Assembly: GCA_963978895.1 (NCBI GenBank)
Contig: OZ022242.1
Span: 34,688,173 to 34,752,172, forward strand
Source: Erpobdella octoculata
Taxonomy: Eukaryota > Annelida > Clitellata > Hirudinida > Erpobdellidae
Direction: 5' to 3'
Length of the DNA stretch: 64,000 nucleotides
The position numbers and the translations under genes are program-made. The notes beneath the pieces are model-generated. The model saw only the letters and a list, made by a program, of their open reading frames with translations, had not been told where the DNA came from and searched no databases. This document shows, one piece after another, positions 1 to 10,479 of this stretch; positions within the stretch are counted from its first letter, which is position 1; every line of letters begins with the position of its first letter.

Positions 1-109
1 TTTGATTACAGCAAATTGGACAATGATGGCATAGAATTAGAGCTGCTAAGCCAGGTATAACACAATGCGATTGTTGCCATAGCTTCTTATACTGGGTATA
101 ATCAAGACT
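1..109 (+). repeat. Partial 152-bp POLR2B-derived satellite unit at window edge
   Basis: The window opens inside the same 152-bp tandem unit that forms the arrays at 1616 and 4551. It ends with the same truncated junction (…AATCAAGACT joined to TGGTTTTTCGG) seen at 3042 and 6433, so at least one more array lies upstream of the window. Confidence 0.9.
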
Positions 110-246
110 TGGTTTTTCGGAACCAGCAAATATTCTACTGAGCGAGAAAGGTGAAATAAAACTCGGTGATTTTGGCGTTAGTGGCCCATTAATTGATTCC
201 GCTGCAAAACCAGAAATGCCGGCTGCTGCGCTTATATGGCTGTTAG

Positions 247-1093
247 TTGGCATATATTTATCTTGCAGATGAAGATTTTGGCTGGGTTTCTTGCTCTTCC
301 TGTGAACTGTGGTATCATCTGAAATGCCTTGGTTTTTCGGAACCAGCAAATATTCTACTGAGCGAGAAAGGTGAAATAAAACTCGGTGATTTTGGCGTTA
401 GTGGCCCATTAATTGATTCCGCTGCAAAAACCAGAAATGCCGGTTGCTGCGCTTATATGGCTCCTGAAAGAATAAACTCAGATCCGTCAAATCCGCATTA
501 TGATATCAGATCCGATGTCTGGAGTTTGGGCATCACACTGGTTGAGCTGGCCACAGGGAAAAATCCTTATAAAAACTGCGAAAATATTTTTGAAGTTCAT
601 TTAAAAATTGTGGAAGGTGATCCACCACGTTTGCCTGCTGCTCATGGTTTTACCGCAGATTTCGTGAACTTATGTTTAGTGAAGGACTACACCCAGCGAC
701 CAAAATATAAAAAGCTTTTGGAGCATAATTTTGTAAAAAGATACACTGAATTGCCCATAGATGTCGCTGCATGGTTTGCTGAAACATTAAAAAAAATCAA
801 TGATAACAGAAACAAGTTGAGCTCCATAAATATCATTCAGCCGGAACTGGCATCAGGTTTTTCCACACTCCCTTCTTCAGTCCTGGTTTCAAATCCAAAT
901 TCAAAAATCTCAACTCCTTACAAAGCTCAACAATCTCAATACAATTCACTGCCCAATTTCAACCAGCCATTGTCGGGCAGTCGACATTTGCGTGCTTCAC
1001 AGAATAATCCTACAGCAGAGCAAATTCAAAATGATGTGACATTTTCTCATTTACCGGAACCTCCTTCTTTGACCCAATGTTCGGTTGGGTCAA

Positions 1094-1149
<56 letters not shown>

Positions 1150-1155
1150 TCCTGA
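247..1155 (+). pseudogene. Chimeric fragment: PHD-finger half fused to MAP2K7-like kinase C-lobe (unit 1)
   Basis: The open frame starts with a PHD-like stretch (WVSCSSCELWYHLKC, the C-x2-C…W-Y-H-x2-C half of a zinc finger). At about 340 it switches to a MAP2K7/Hemipterous-type kinase from subdomain VIb on: NILL, the DFG motif (GDFGVSG), activation-loop S and T in IDSAAKT, the APE motif (YMAPER), DVWSLGITLVELATG, and the MKK7-type end RPKYKKLLEH…DVAAWF. The N-lobe, the catalytic Lys and the HRD Asp are missing, so it cannot be an active kinase. It ends in a low-complexity tail and a (YI)n run translated from (TA)n. No start context, and no intron within the kinase part. A captured gene fragment; translation is doubtful. 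Confidence 0.85.
1068..1144 (+). repeat. Hairpin (10-bp arms) followed by (TA)n, unit 1
   Basis: TTTGACCCAA and TTGGGTCAAA form perfect 10-bp inverted arms around a 7-nt loop at 1068-1094, directly followed by (TA)n to about 1144. The same structure recurs in units 2 and 3, where the TA tract differs by a few repeats. It marks the join between the kinase and RPB2 fragments. Confidence 0.85.
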
Positions 1156-1240
1156 GAAACATCTTCACTGACTAAGACAAGTTGAGAATTAACACTTGTA
1201 CAATTTGATATTGATATCAAGTCAATCGCTCAGTAGAAAA

Positions 1241-1666
1241 ATGGAATCAACATTTTTTGACGATGAAGCTGCGTGGGCTGTGATTGATTCTTACTTTGAG
1301 GTGAAAGGTTTTGTCGGACAGCAAATAGATTCATACAATAGTTTTGTTAAAACAACTATACAGAACGTTGTCAACGAAGCCGCTATTGTTGACATGCATT
1401 ATGATGGCCGTTTAACGACTAATGCTCCTTTTCGAGTAAAACTTGAGTTCGGTCAAGTTTATCTCGCCAAACCGAATGATTATGCAGCCGATGAGACCTC
1501 TTCCCAAGTGACACCTAACGAGGCAAGATTGAGAGATCTCACTTACTCTTCACCTCCCTACGTCGACATTAAAAAAACTATTTATGATGGTGATCATCCA
1601 CCAAATGTAACTGGGCCAGGTATAACACAATGCGATTGTTGCCATAGCTTCTTATACTGGGTATAA
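1241..1666 (+). pseudogene. POLR2B: POLR2B (RPB2) N-terminal fragment, unit 1
   Basis: The frame from ATG 1241 matches the N-terminus of the second-largest RNA polymerase II subunit: WAVIDSYFEVKGFVGQQID corresponds to the RPB2 signature around W..ISSYF..KG.V.QQLDS, followed by YLAKP, PNEARLRDLTYSSPPYVDI. After about 125 residues it breaks at the join with the 152-bp array and reads out of frame to a stop. The native protein is about 1170 residues, so this is a fragment. Most of the polymerase, including the catalytic and hybrid-binding domains, is absent here apart from pieces in the satellite. Pseudogene fragment, intronless. Confidence 0.85.
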
Positions 1667-3042
1667 TCAAGACTCTTTGAAAAACCAGTTAAGACACTGG
1701 TGAAAGGATTAAAACAATTTGATTACAGCAAATTGGACAATGATGGCATAGAATTAGAGCTGCTAAGCCAGGTATAACACAATGCGATTGTTGCCATAGC
1801 TTCTTATACTGGGTATAATCAAGACTCTTTGAAAAACCAGTTAAGACACTGGTGAAAGGATTAAAACAATTTGATTACAGCAAATTGGACAATGATGGCA
1901 TAGAATTAGAGCTGCTAAGCCAGGTATAACACAATGCGATTGTTGCCATAGCTTCTTATACTGGGTATAATCAAGACTCTTTGAAAAACCAGTTAAGACA
2001 CTGGTGAAAGGATTAAAACAATTTGATTACAGCAAATTGGACAATGATGGCATAGAATTAGAGCTGCTAAGCCAGGTATAACACAATGCGATTGTTGCCA
2101 TAGCTTCTTATACTGGGTATAATCAAGACTCTTTGAAAAACCAGTTAAGACACTGGTGAAAGGATTAAAACAATTTGATTACAGCAAATTGGACAATGAT
2201 GGCATAGAATTAGAGCTGCTAAGCCAGGTATAACACAATGCGATTGTTGCCATAGCTTCTTATACTGGGTATAATCAAGACTCTTTGAAAAACCAGTTAA
2301 GACACTGGTGAAAGGATTAAAACAATTTGATTACAGCAAATTGGACAATGATGGCATAGAATTAGAGCTGCTAAGCCAGGTATAACACAATGCGATTGTT
2401 GCCATAGCTTCTTATACTGGGTATAATCAAGACTCTTTGAAAAACCAGTTAAGACACTGGTGAAAGGATTAAAACAATTTGATTACAGCAAATTGGACAA
2501 TGATGGCATAGAATTAGAGCTGCTAAGCCAGGTATAACACAATGCGATTGTTGCCATAGCTTCTTATACTGGGTATAATCAAGACTCTTTGAAAAACCAG
2601 TTAAGACACTGGTGAAAGGATTAAAACAATTTGATTACAGCAAATTGGACAATGATGGCATAGAATTAGAGCTGCTAAGCCAGGTATAACACAATGCGAT
2701 TGTTGCCATAGCTTCTTATACTGGGTATAATCAAGACTCTTTGAAAAACCAGTTAAGACACTGGTGAAAGGATTAAAACAATTTGATTACAGCAAATTGG
2801 ACAATGATGGCATAGAATTAGAGCTGCTAAGCCAGGTATAACACAATGCGATTGTTGCCATAGCTTCTTATACTGGGTATAATCAAGACTCTTTGAAAAA
2901 CCAGTTAAGACACTGGTGAAAGGATTAAAACAATTTGATTACAGCAAATTGGACAATGATGGCATAGAATTAGGGCTGCTAAGCCAGGTATAACACAATG
3001 CGATTGTTGCCATAGCTTCTTATACTGGGTATAATCAAGACT
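1616..3042 (+). repeat. 152-bp tandem array, 9 full units plus a partial; derived from POLR2B catalytic region
   Basis: Unit starts fall at 1616, 1768, 1920, 2072, 2224, 2376, 2528, 2680, 2832 and 2984 (exactly 152 bp apart). Translated in pieces, one unit gives AIVAIASYTGYNQDS, matching the invariant RPB2 stretch …IVAIACYTGYNQEDS, then FEKPVKTLVKGLKQFDYSKL, matching a later RPB2 block (FEKPTRETCQG…YDKLDDDG). An internal deletion joins the two. The last full unit carries a TTAGGG variant where the others have TTAGAG. Confidence 0.92.
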
Positions 3043-3179
3043 TGGTTTTTCGGAACCAGCAAATATTCTACTGAGCGAGAAAGGTGAAATAAAACTCGGT
3101 GATTTTGGCGTTAGTGGCCCATTAATTGATTCCGCTGCAAAACCAGAAATGCCGGCTGCTGCGCTTATATGGCTGTTAG

Positions 3180-4026
3180 TTGGCATATATTTATCTTGCA
3201 GATGAAGATTTTGGCTGGGTTTCTTGCTCTTCCTGTGAACTGTGGTATCATCTGAAATGCCTTGGTTTTTCGGAACCAGCAAATATTCTACTGAGCGAGA
3301 AAGGTGAAATAAAACTCGGTGATTTTGGCGTTAGTGGCCCATTAATTGATTCCGCTGCAAAAACCAGAAATGCCGGTTGCTGCGCTTATATGGCTCCTGA
3401 AAGAATAAACTCAGATCCGTCAAATCCACATTATGATATCAGATCCGATGTCTGGAGTTTGGGCATCACACTGGTTGAGCTGGCCACAGGGAAAAATCCT
3501 TATAAAAACTGCGAAAATATTTTTGAAGTTCATTTAAAAATTGTGGAAGGTGATCCACCACGTTTGCCTGCTGCTCATGGTTTTACCGCAGATTTCGTGA
3601 ACTTATGTTTAGTGAAGGACTACACCCAGCGACCAAAATATAAAAAGCTTTTGGAGCATAATTTTGTAAAAAGATACACTGAATTGCCCATAGATGTCGC
3701 TGCATGGTTTGCTGAAACATTAAAAAAAATCAATGATAACAGAAACAAGTTGAGCTCCATAAATATCATTCAGCCGGAACTGGCATCAGGTTTTTCCACA
3801 CTCCCTTCTTCAGTCCTGGTTTCAAATCCAAATTCAAAAATCTCAACTCCTTACAAAGCTCAACAATCTCAATACAATTCACTGCCCAATTTCAACCAGC
3901 CATTGTCGGGCAGTCGACATTTGCGTGCTTCACAGAATAATCCTACAGCAGAGCAAATTCAAAATGATGTGACATTTTCTCATTTACCGGAACCTCCTTC
4001 TTTGACCCAATGTTCGGTTGGGTCAA

Positions 4027-4084
<58 letters not shown>

Positions 4085-4106
4085 TCCTGAGAAACATCTT
4101 CACTGA
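3180..4106 (+). pseudogene. Chimeric PHD/MAP2K7-like fragment (unit 2)
   Basis: Near-identical copy of the unit 1 chimera: PHD half (WVSCSSCELWYH), then a kinase C-lobe with DFG and YMAPER but no N-lobe or HRD. One silent change (CCG to CCA, codon for Pro before HYDIRSD) separates it from the unit 1 copy. The (TA)n run is slightly longer, which alters the out-of-frame C-terminal residues. Not expected to encode a working kinase. Confidence 0.85.
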
Positions 4107-4175
4107 CTAAGACAAGTTGAGAATTAACACTTGTACAATTTGATATTGATATCAAGTCAATCGCTCAGTAGAAAA

Positions 4176-4601
4176 ATGGAATCAACATTTTTTGACGATG
4201 AAGCTGCGTGGGCTGTGATTGATTCTTACTTTGAGGTGAAAGGTTTTGTCGGACAGCAAATAGATTCATACAATAGTTTTGTTAAAACAACTATACAGAA
4301 CGTTGTCAACGAAGCCGCTATTGTTGACATGCATTATGATGGCCGTTTAACGACTAATGCTCCTTTTCGAGTAAAACTTGAGTTCGGTCAAGTTTATCTC
4401 GCCAAACCGAATGATTATGCAGCCGATGAGACCTCTTCCCAAGTGACACCTAACGAGGCAAGATTGAGAGATCTCACTTACTCTTCACCTCCCTACGTCG
4501 ACATTAAAAAAACTATTTATGATGGTGATCATCCACCAAATGTAACTGGGCCAGGTATAACACAATGCGATTGTTGCCATAGCTTCTTATACTGGGTATA
4601 A
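4176..4601 (+). pseudogene. POLR2B: POLR2B (RPB2) N-terminal fragment, unit 2
   Basis: Same frame and same break point as the unit 1 copy: ATG, WAVIDSYFEVKGFVGQQID, PNEARLRDLTYSSPP, then a jump into the 152-bp array after NVTGP. The identical break in units 1 and 2 shows that the larger unit was duplicated after the inner array had formed. Confidence 0.85.
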
Positions 4602-6433
4602 TCAAGACTCTTTGAAAAACCAGTTAAGACACTGGTGAAAGGATTAAAACAATTTGATTACAGCAAATTGGACAATGATGGCATAGAATTAGAGCTGCTA
4701 AGCCAGGTATAACACAATGCGATTGTTGCCATAGCTTCTTATACTGGGTATAATCAAGACTCTTTGAAAAACCAGTTAAGACACTGGTGAAAGGATTAAA
4801 ACAATTTGATTACAGCAAATTGGACAATGATGGCATAGAATTAGAGCTGCTAAGCCAGGTATAACACAATGCGATTGTTGCCATAGCTTCTTATACTGGG
4901 TATAATCAAGACTCTTTGAAAAACCAGTTAAGACACTGGTGAAAGGATTAAAACAATTTGATTACAGCAAATTGGACAATGATGGCATAGAATTAGAGCT
5001 GCTAAGCCAGGTATAACACAATGCGATTGTTGCCATAGCTTCTTATACTGGGTATAATCAAGACTCTTTGAAAAACCAGTTAAGACACTGGTGAAAGGAT
5101 TAAAACAATTTGATTACAGCAAATTGGACAATGATGGCATAGAATTAGAGCTGCTAAGCCAGGTATAACACAATGCGATTGTTGCCATAGCTTCTTATAC
5201 TGGGTATAATCAAGACTCTTTGAAAAACCAGTTAAGACACTGGTGAAAGGATTAAAACAATTTGATTACAGCAAATTGGACAATGATGGCATAGAATTAG
5301 AGCTGCTAAGCCAGGTATAACACAATGCGATTGTTGCCATAGCTTCTTATACTGGGTATAATCAAGACTCTTTGAAAAACCAGTTAAGACACTGGTGAAA
5401 GGATTAAAACAATTTGATTACAGCAAATTGGACAATGATGGCATAGAATTAGAGCTGCTAAGCCAGGTATAACACAATGCGATTGTTGCCATAGCTTCTT
5501 ATACTGGGTATAATCAAGACTCTTTGAAAAACCAGTTAAGACACTGGTGAAAGGATTAAAACAATTTGATTACAGCAAATTGGACAATGATGGCATAGAA
5601 TTAGAGCTGCTAAGCCAGGTATAACACAATGCGATTGTTGCCATAGCTTCTTATACTGGGTATAATCAAGACTCTTTGAAAAACCAGTTAAGACACTGGT
5701 GAAAGGATTAAAACAATTTGATTACAGCAAATTGGACAATGATGGCATAGAATTAGAGCTGCTAAGCCAGGTATAACACAATGCGATTGTTGCCATAGCT
5801 TCTTATACTGGGTATAATCAAGACTCTTTGAAAAACCAGTTAAGACACTGGTGAAAGGATTAAAACAATTTGATTACAGCAAATTGGACAATGATGGCAT
5901 AGAATTAGAGCTGCTAAGCCAGGTATAACACAATGCGATTGTTGCCATAGCTTCTTATACTGGGTATAATCAAGACTCTTTGAAAAACCAGTTAAGACAC
6001 TGGTGAAAGGATTAAAACAATTTGATTACAGCAAATTGGACAATGATGGCATAGAATTAGAGCTGCTAAGCCAGGTATAACACAATGCGATTGTTGCCAT
6101 AGCTTCTTATACTGGGTATAATCAAGACTCTTTGAAAAACCAGTTAAGACACTGGTGAAAGGATTAAAACAATTTGATTACAGCAAATTGGACAATGATG
6201 GCATAGAATTAGAGCTGCTAAGCCAGGTATAACACAATGCGATTGTTGCCATAGCTTCTTATACTGGGTATAATCAAGACTCTTTGAAAAACCAGTTAAG
6301 ACACTGGTGAAAGGATTAAAACAATTTGATTACAGCAAATTGGACAATGATGGCATAGAATTAGGGCTGCTAAGCCAGGTATAACACAATGCGATTGTTG
6401 CCATAGCTTCTTATACTGGGTATAATCAAGACT
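4551..6433 (+). repeat. 152-bp tandem array, 12 full units plus a partial
   Basis: Starts run from 4551 to 6375 in exact 152-bp steps (12 full units), then truncate at 6433 at the same junction as the first array. The last unit again carries the TTAGGG variant. Sequence is otherwise the same as the array at 1616. Confidence 0.92.
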
Positions 6434-6570
6434 TGGTTTTTCGGAACCAGCAAATATTCTACTGAGCGAGAAAGGTGAAATAAAACTCGGTGATTTTGGC
6501 GTTAGTGGCCCATTAATTGATTCCGCTGCAAAACCAGAAATGCCGGCTGCTGCGCTTATATGGCTGTTAG

Positions 6571-7417
6571 TTGGCATATATTTATCTTGCAGATGAAGAT
6601 TTTGGCTGGGTTTCTTGCTCTTCCTGTGAACTGTGGTATCATCTGAAATGCCTTGGTTTTTCGGAACCAGCAAATATTCTACTGAGCGAGAAAGGTGAAA
6701 TAAAACTCGGTGATTTTGGCGTTAGTGGCCCATTAATTGATTCCGCTGCAAAAACCAGAAATGCCGGTTGCTGCGCTTATATGGCTCCTGAAAGAATAAA
6801 CTCAGATCCGTCAAATCCGCATTATGATATCAGATCCGATGTCTGGAGTTTGGGCATCACACTGGTTGAGCTGGCCACAGGGAAAAATCCTTATAAAAAC
6901 TGCGAAAATATTTTTGAAGTTCATTTAAAAATTGTGGAAGGTGATCCACCACGTTTGCCTGCTGCTCATGGTTTTACCGCAGATTTCGTGAACTTATGTT
7001 TAGTGAAGGACTACACCCAGCGACCAAAATATAAAAAGCTTTTGGAGCATAATTTTGTAAAAAGATACACTGAATTGCCCATAGATGTCGCTGCATGGTT
7101 TGCTGAAACATTAAAAAAAATCAATGATAACAGAAACAAGTTGAGCTCCATAAATATCATTCAGCCGGAACTGGCATCAGGTTTTTCCACACTCCCTTCT
7201 TCAGTCCTGGTTTCAAATCCAAATTCAAAAATCTCAACTCCTTACAAAGCTCAACAATCTCAATACAATTCACTGCCCAATTTCAACCAGCCATTGTCGG
7301 GCAGTCGACATTTGCGTGCTTCACAGAATAATCCTACAGCAGAGCAAATTCAAAATGATGTGACATTTTCTCATTTACCGGAACCTCCTTCTTTGACCCA
7401 ATGTTCGGTTGGGTCAA

Positions 7418-7479
<62 letters not shown>

Positions 7480-7485
7480 TCCTGA
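6571..7485 (+). pseudogene. Chimeric PHD/MAP2K7-like fragment (unit 3)
   Basis: Third copy of the PHD-half plus MAP2K7-like C-lobe frame. It has the CCG codon of unit 1. The (TA)n tract is the longest of the three. The same residues are missing (N-lobe, HRD). Confidence 0.85.
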
Positions 7486-7570
7486 GAAACATCTTCACTG
7501 ACTAAGACAAGTTGAGAATTAACACTTGTACAATTTGATATTGATATCAAGTCAATCGCTCAGTAGAAAA

Positions 7571-8056
7571 ATGGAATCAACATTTTTTGACGATGAAGCT
7601 GCGTGGGCTGTGATTGATTCTTACTTTGAGGTGAAAGGTTTTGTCGGACAGCAAATAGATTCATACAATAGTTTTGTTAAAACAACTATACAGAACGTTG
7701 TCAACGAAGCCGCTATTGTTGACATGCATTATGATGGCCGTTTAACGACTAATGCTCCTTTTCGAGTAAAACTTGAGTTCGGTCAAGTTTATCTCGCCAA
7801 ACCGAATGATTATGCAGCCGATGAGACCTCTTCCCAAGTGACACCTAACGAGGCAAGATTGAGAGATCTCACTTACTCTTCACCTCCCTACGTCGACATT
7901 AAAAAAACTATTTATGATGGTGATCATCCACCAAATGTAACTGGGCCTAAGCCAGTCGTTGTAGGCAAGAAACCGGTAATGGTGCACTCAGATCTCATAG
8001 CTTCTTATACTGGGTATAATCAAGACTCTTTGAAAAACCAGTTAAGACACTGGTGA
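7571..8056 (+). pseudogene. POLR2B: POLR2B (RPB2) fragment with longer, apparently ancestral junction (unit 3)
   Basis: This copy reads on past the point where units 1 and 2 break: after NVTGP it continues PKPVVVGKKPVMVHSDL, matching native RPB2 (…GKIPIMLRS…), and then jumps to IASYTGYNQDS about 600 residues further on in the native protein. It ends in a frameshifted tail and TGA at 8054-8056. One degenerate 152-bp-like unit follows (8000-8183). It therefore preserves the internally deleted RPB2 copy from which the 152-bp satellite probably grew. Confidence 0.85.
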
Positions 8057-8183
8057 AAGGATTAAAACAATTTGATTACAGCAAATTGGACAATGGTGGC
8101 ATAGAATTAGAGCTGCTAAGCCAGGTATAACACAATGCGATTGTTGCCATAGCTTCTTATACTGGGTATAATCAAGACTCTTT

Positions 8184-8569
8184 GATATATAGTGATGAGG
8201 AAAGACTGTCTTTGTCTGACGACTCTTTCTCATCAATTGGAACTCCTAACTGATGTTTGCATTTGCTTTTCCACGTTAAAAAAAAACAATTTTAAGTGGT
8301 ATTGAAGATTATACAGGAGCAAACAAAACAACTGAAGACAGTTGTTTTGCCATGAACCAATTAAAAATAACAGAAGAACCGGAACTGAAATCCTTACATA
8401 AAGAATCTGAAAATGCTAAAAAAATGATTATTGAAGAGTTTTAAACGGGTTAAATACTCAGACAGAATCGTTATTTTACTCAAAGTTTGCAGCAGGTCAA
8501 ACATGTAAATCCAGAAAAGAGGCGAACAAACGTCAAAAACATCCGAAATTTGAAAGGCGAAAAGAAAAA
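8184..8569 (+). other. Unassigned stretch between the repeat array and the USP fragment
   Basis: Similarity to the higher-order repeat stops after AAGACTCTTTGA. A short frame follows (acidic, DEERLSLSDDSFSS, stop near 8250) and a small ATG-started frame near 8352 (MNQLKITEEPELKSL…) of about 30 codons. I recognise neither. They may be the broken N-terminal part of the USP gene that follows. Confidence 0.4.
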
Positions 8570-9640
8570 ATGTTTACATTTAGGCTTGAACATCAAGGTT
8601 GGACATCAAATATCAAACACAAGAAACTATTTGATGAAACAATTGAAAAGATAGAAAAAACCGCACAGATGTCATGGGATGATTTTAAAGAAATATTACA
8701 AATATGCTATCTTGATCAAGAATCTAGTTTTAATACTCTACCAGAACCATCATTTGTTTTTCATAATCTTCCTATACTTCAAGGTTGAATATGGAAGAAG
8801 ACTGCCGGTGGTCTCAAAAACTTAGGCAGCACCTGTTTTTTGGCCAGCCTAATTCAGTGTCTTCAACATCTAAATGTTTGGATAAACTTCCTCTTCTTTC
8901 AGCATATTCCAAACTGCACTCAGCTAAAAAACCATTACATTATCTGCATTTTGGCTCGTCTCGCAGCAAAATGCCACACCTCAACATCACCAATTGCACC
9001 TGGTAAACTTGTATCAACTCTCAGTAATATTGGTAAGCCTTTTTCTACTGGCCGACAAGAAGACGCGCTTGAATTATTTCTCTGTCTTATAAGCAAAATG
9101 CAAGAAAACCTTACATTGAATTTTAAAAATTCAGACACTCACACAGAGATGACAAAGGCAGTGGGACAACTATTTGGTGGATATTGTTCCGAAACAATAA
9201 TGTGCAATAATTGCCAAAAACTGGTCAATTCGTTTGATCTATTTTTTTGTGTTAGCCTAGACATAGAAAAAAACATTAATGTGTTTGGAGCAGTTTGTAA
9301 TGCCTTTAACCCTTAATGGAGAAAGCGATTGCACAATGTGTAAAACTGAAACAACTGCCACAAAATGTTTTGCATTTCATATATTACCAAAAGAGTTGGT
9401 ATTACATCTGAAACGGTACAGACATCAAAATTGACGACTGACTAAAAATTGTATCCATGTTGATTTCGAAAATCATTTAGATTTAAAATATTATATGAGC
9501 ATGTCAAAAATTGATACCAATTGTCGCTACGAGCTAAGCAGTGTTTTGGTTCATCATGGCTACAATATGACTTTTGGACACTACACTGCCTATGTTTCCA
9601 CACCATCTGATTCAACAAATGAACGTTCATGGTTTCGTAT
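8570..9640 (+). pseudogene. Ubiquitin-specific protease (USP) pseudogene, first part
   Basis: Pieces of a USP catalytic domain in order but in different frames. At 8810-8870, GLKNLGSTCFLASLIQCLQ is the Cys box, with the nucleophile Cys codon at 8834-8836. At about 9040, STGRQEDALELFLCLI matches the QEDA-E-L motif. At about 9195 there is a CNNC zinc-binding pair. After a frameshift near 9300, GESDCTMCKTET…KELVLHLKRY matches the second zinc pair and the LxLKRF motif. At 9530-9625, YELSSVLVHHGYNMTFGHYTAYV is the His box. Stops and frame changes at about 8786, 9300 and 9432 break it. Closest in style to the USP36/42 group, but the subgroup is not certain. Confidence 0.8.
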
Positions 9641-9884
9641 GAAAATTCAGTGCTAAAAAAATTGGAAAATCTGAAAATTGATTCAGTTAGCAAACAGCTG
9701 AATTGGGAAGATATTGATTCAAATCGTAAAATCAGAATGTATCAGAATATAAAATTTATTGACGAGGGAACATACGAAAAAGTTTTTTGTTCAAGAGATT
9801 TAATTACCAATGAAGTGGTTATCATAAAATTTCATAAAAAAGAAAACAAAACTGAAGCTCAGGCATTTTCGTCATAGAAACATT
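9641..9884 (+). pseudogene. CDK-like kinase N-lobe fragment inserted in the USP sequence
   Basis: The frame contains YQNIKFIDEGTYEKVFCSRD followed by LITNEVVIIKFHKKENKTE, the glycine-loop and VAIK-lysine region of a cyclin-dependent kinase (…IGEGTYGVVYKARD…TGE.VALKK…). The frame stops at TAG after QAFSS. It lies between two copies of the USP His-box region, replacing the end of the first. Only the N-lobe is present, and the glycine loop has lost a glycine (EGTYEKV), so it is not functional. Confidence 0.7.
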
Positions 9885-10479
9885 GTGAGTCTAAAAGCAC
9901 AAAATGAACGACTGACTAAAAATTGTAGCTCTGTTGATTTTGAAAATCATTTAGATTTAAAAAATTACTTGAGAGTGTCATCAATTGAAACTAATTTTTG
10001 TTACGAGCTAAGCAGTGTTTTGGTTCATCATGGCTACAATATGACTTTTGGACACTACATTAACTATTTCCACACCATCTGATTCAACAAATGAACGTTC
10101 CTGGTTTTATATGAACCATTCTTCGGTTACTTCTGCAAAATGGAGTGACGTTAAAAAAAGTGAGGCTTACATGCTTTTTTATGCCAGAAAGATGGCTGAA
10201 ACCAAAATAGACACAAACAGTTTGAACTATGAAGGTATGTCAATTCTTGCTGATGCAGAAAAAATATTATTGACCTTGTCTGAAGAGTATGATAAAGAAG
10301 CCAGTGACAATGACAAATCTTTATCTGAAGATTTACAAAAAGAGTCTTTTAAAAAACCAGATGTAAAGGAATTTCTTCTATCACCACCAACCAAAGATGA
10401 TTATCTTTCTATGTTTTGGGATATGAATTTACCAAGAAAATCTTGGCAAAAACCAAATATAAAGGATTTTTCTCCATAA
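9885..10479 (+). pseudogene. USP pseudogene, duplicated His-box part and C-terminal tail
   Basis: The stretch starting ACTGACTAAAAATTGTA, through YELSSVLVHHGYNMTFGHY, repeats 9430-9600 with many substitutions. One frameshift near 10060 splits it. After it, ERSWFYMNHSSVTSA…SEAYMLFYARK matches the WY.MnD..V…aY.LFY end of USP domains. The frame then runs on as an acidic tail (DEDLQKESFKKPDVKEF-like) of unknown identity to a stop at 10477-10479. Confidence 0.72.

Larger units (their letters stand above)
110..8183 (+). repeat. Higher-order tandem repeat of chimeric gene fragments (units 110-3042, 3043-6433, 6434-8183)
   Basis: Three near-identical units begin at 110, 3043 and 6434 (spacing 2933 and 3391 bp). 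Each holds, in order: a short copy of the kinase activation segment, a PHD-finger half, a second longer copy of the kinase C-lobe (MAP2K7-like), a 10-bp-arm hairpin, (TA)n, the RPB2 N-terminus, and an inner array of a 152-bp RPB2 fragment. The 458-bp difference in spacing equals three inner 152-bp units plus one TA step. Unit 3 lacks the inner array and keeps an apparently ancestral RPB2 junction. All parts lie on one strand. The near-identity implies recent amplification or homogenisation; an assembly duplication cannot be excluded from sequence alone. Confidence 0.92.

Noticed and set aside
2905..3282. Minus-strand frame of 125 codons across the repeat unit edge, also at 6296
   Set aside because: It is antisense to the PHD/kinase/RPB2 fragments and has no similarity of its own.
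1616..6433. Regularly spaced repeats that could be taken for a CRISPR array
   Set aside because: The whole 152-bp unit is repeated with no unique spacers, and the context is an animal nuclear genome.
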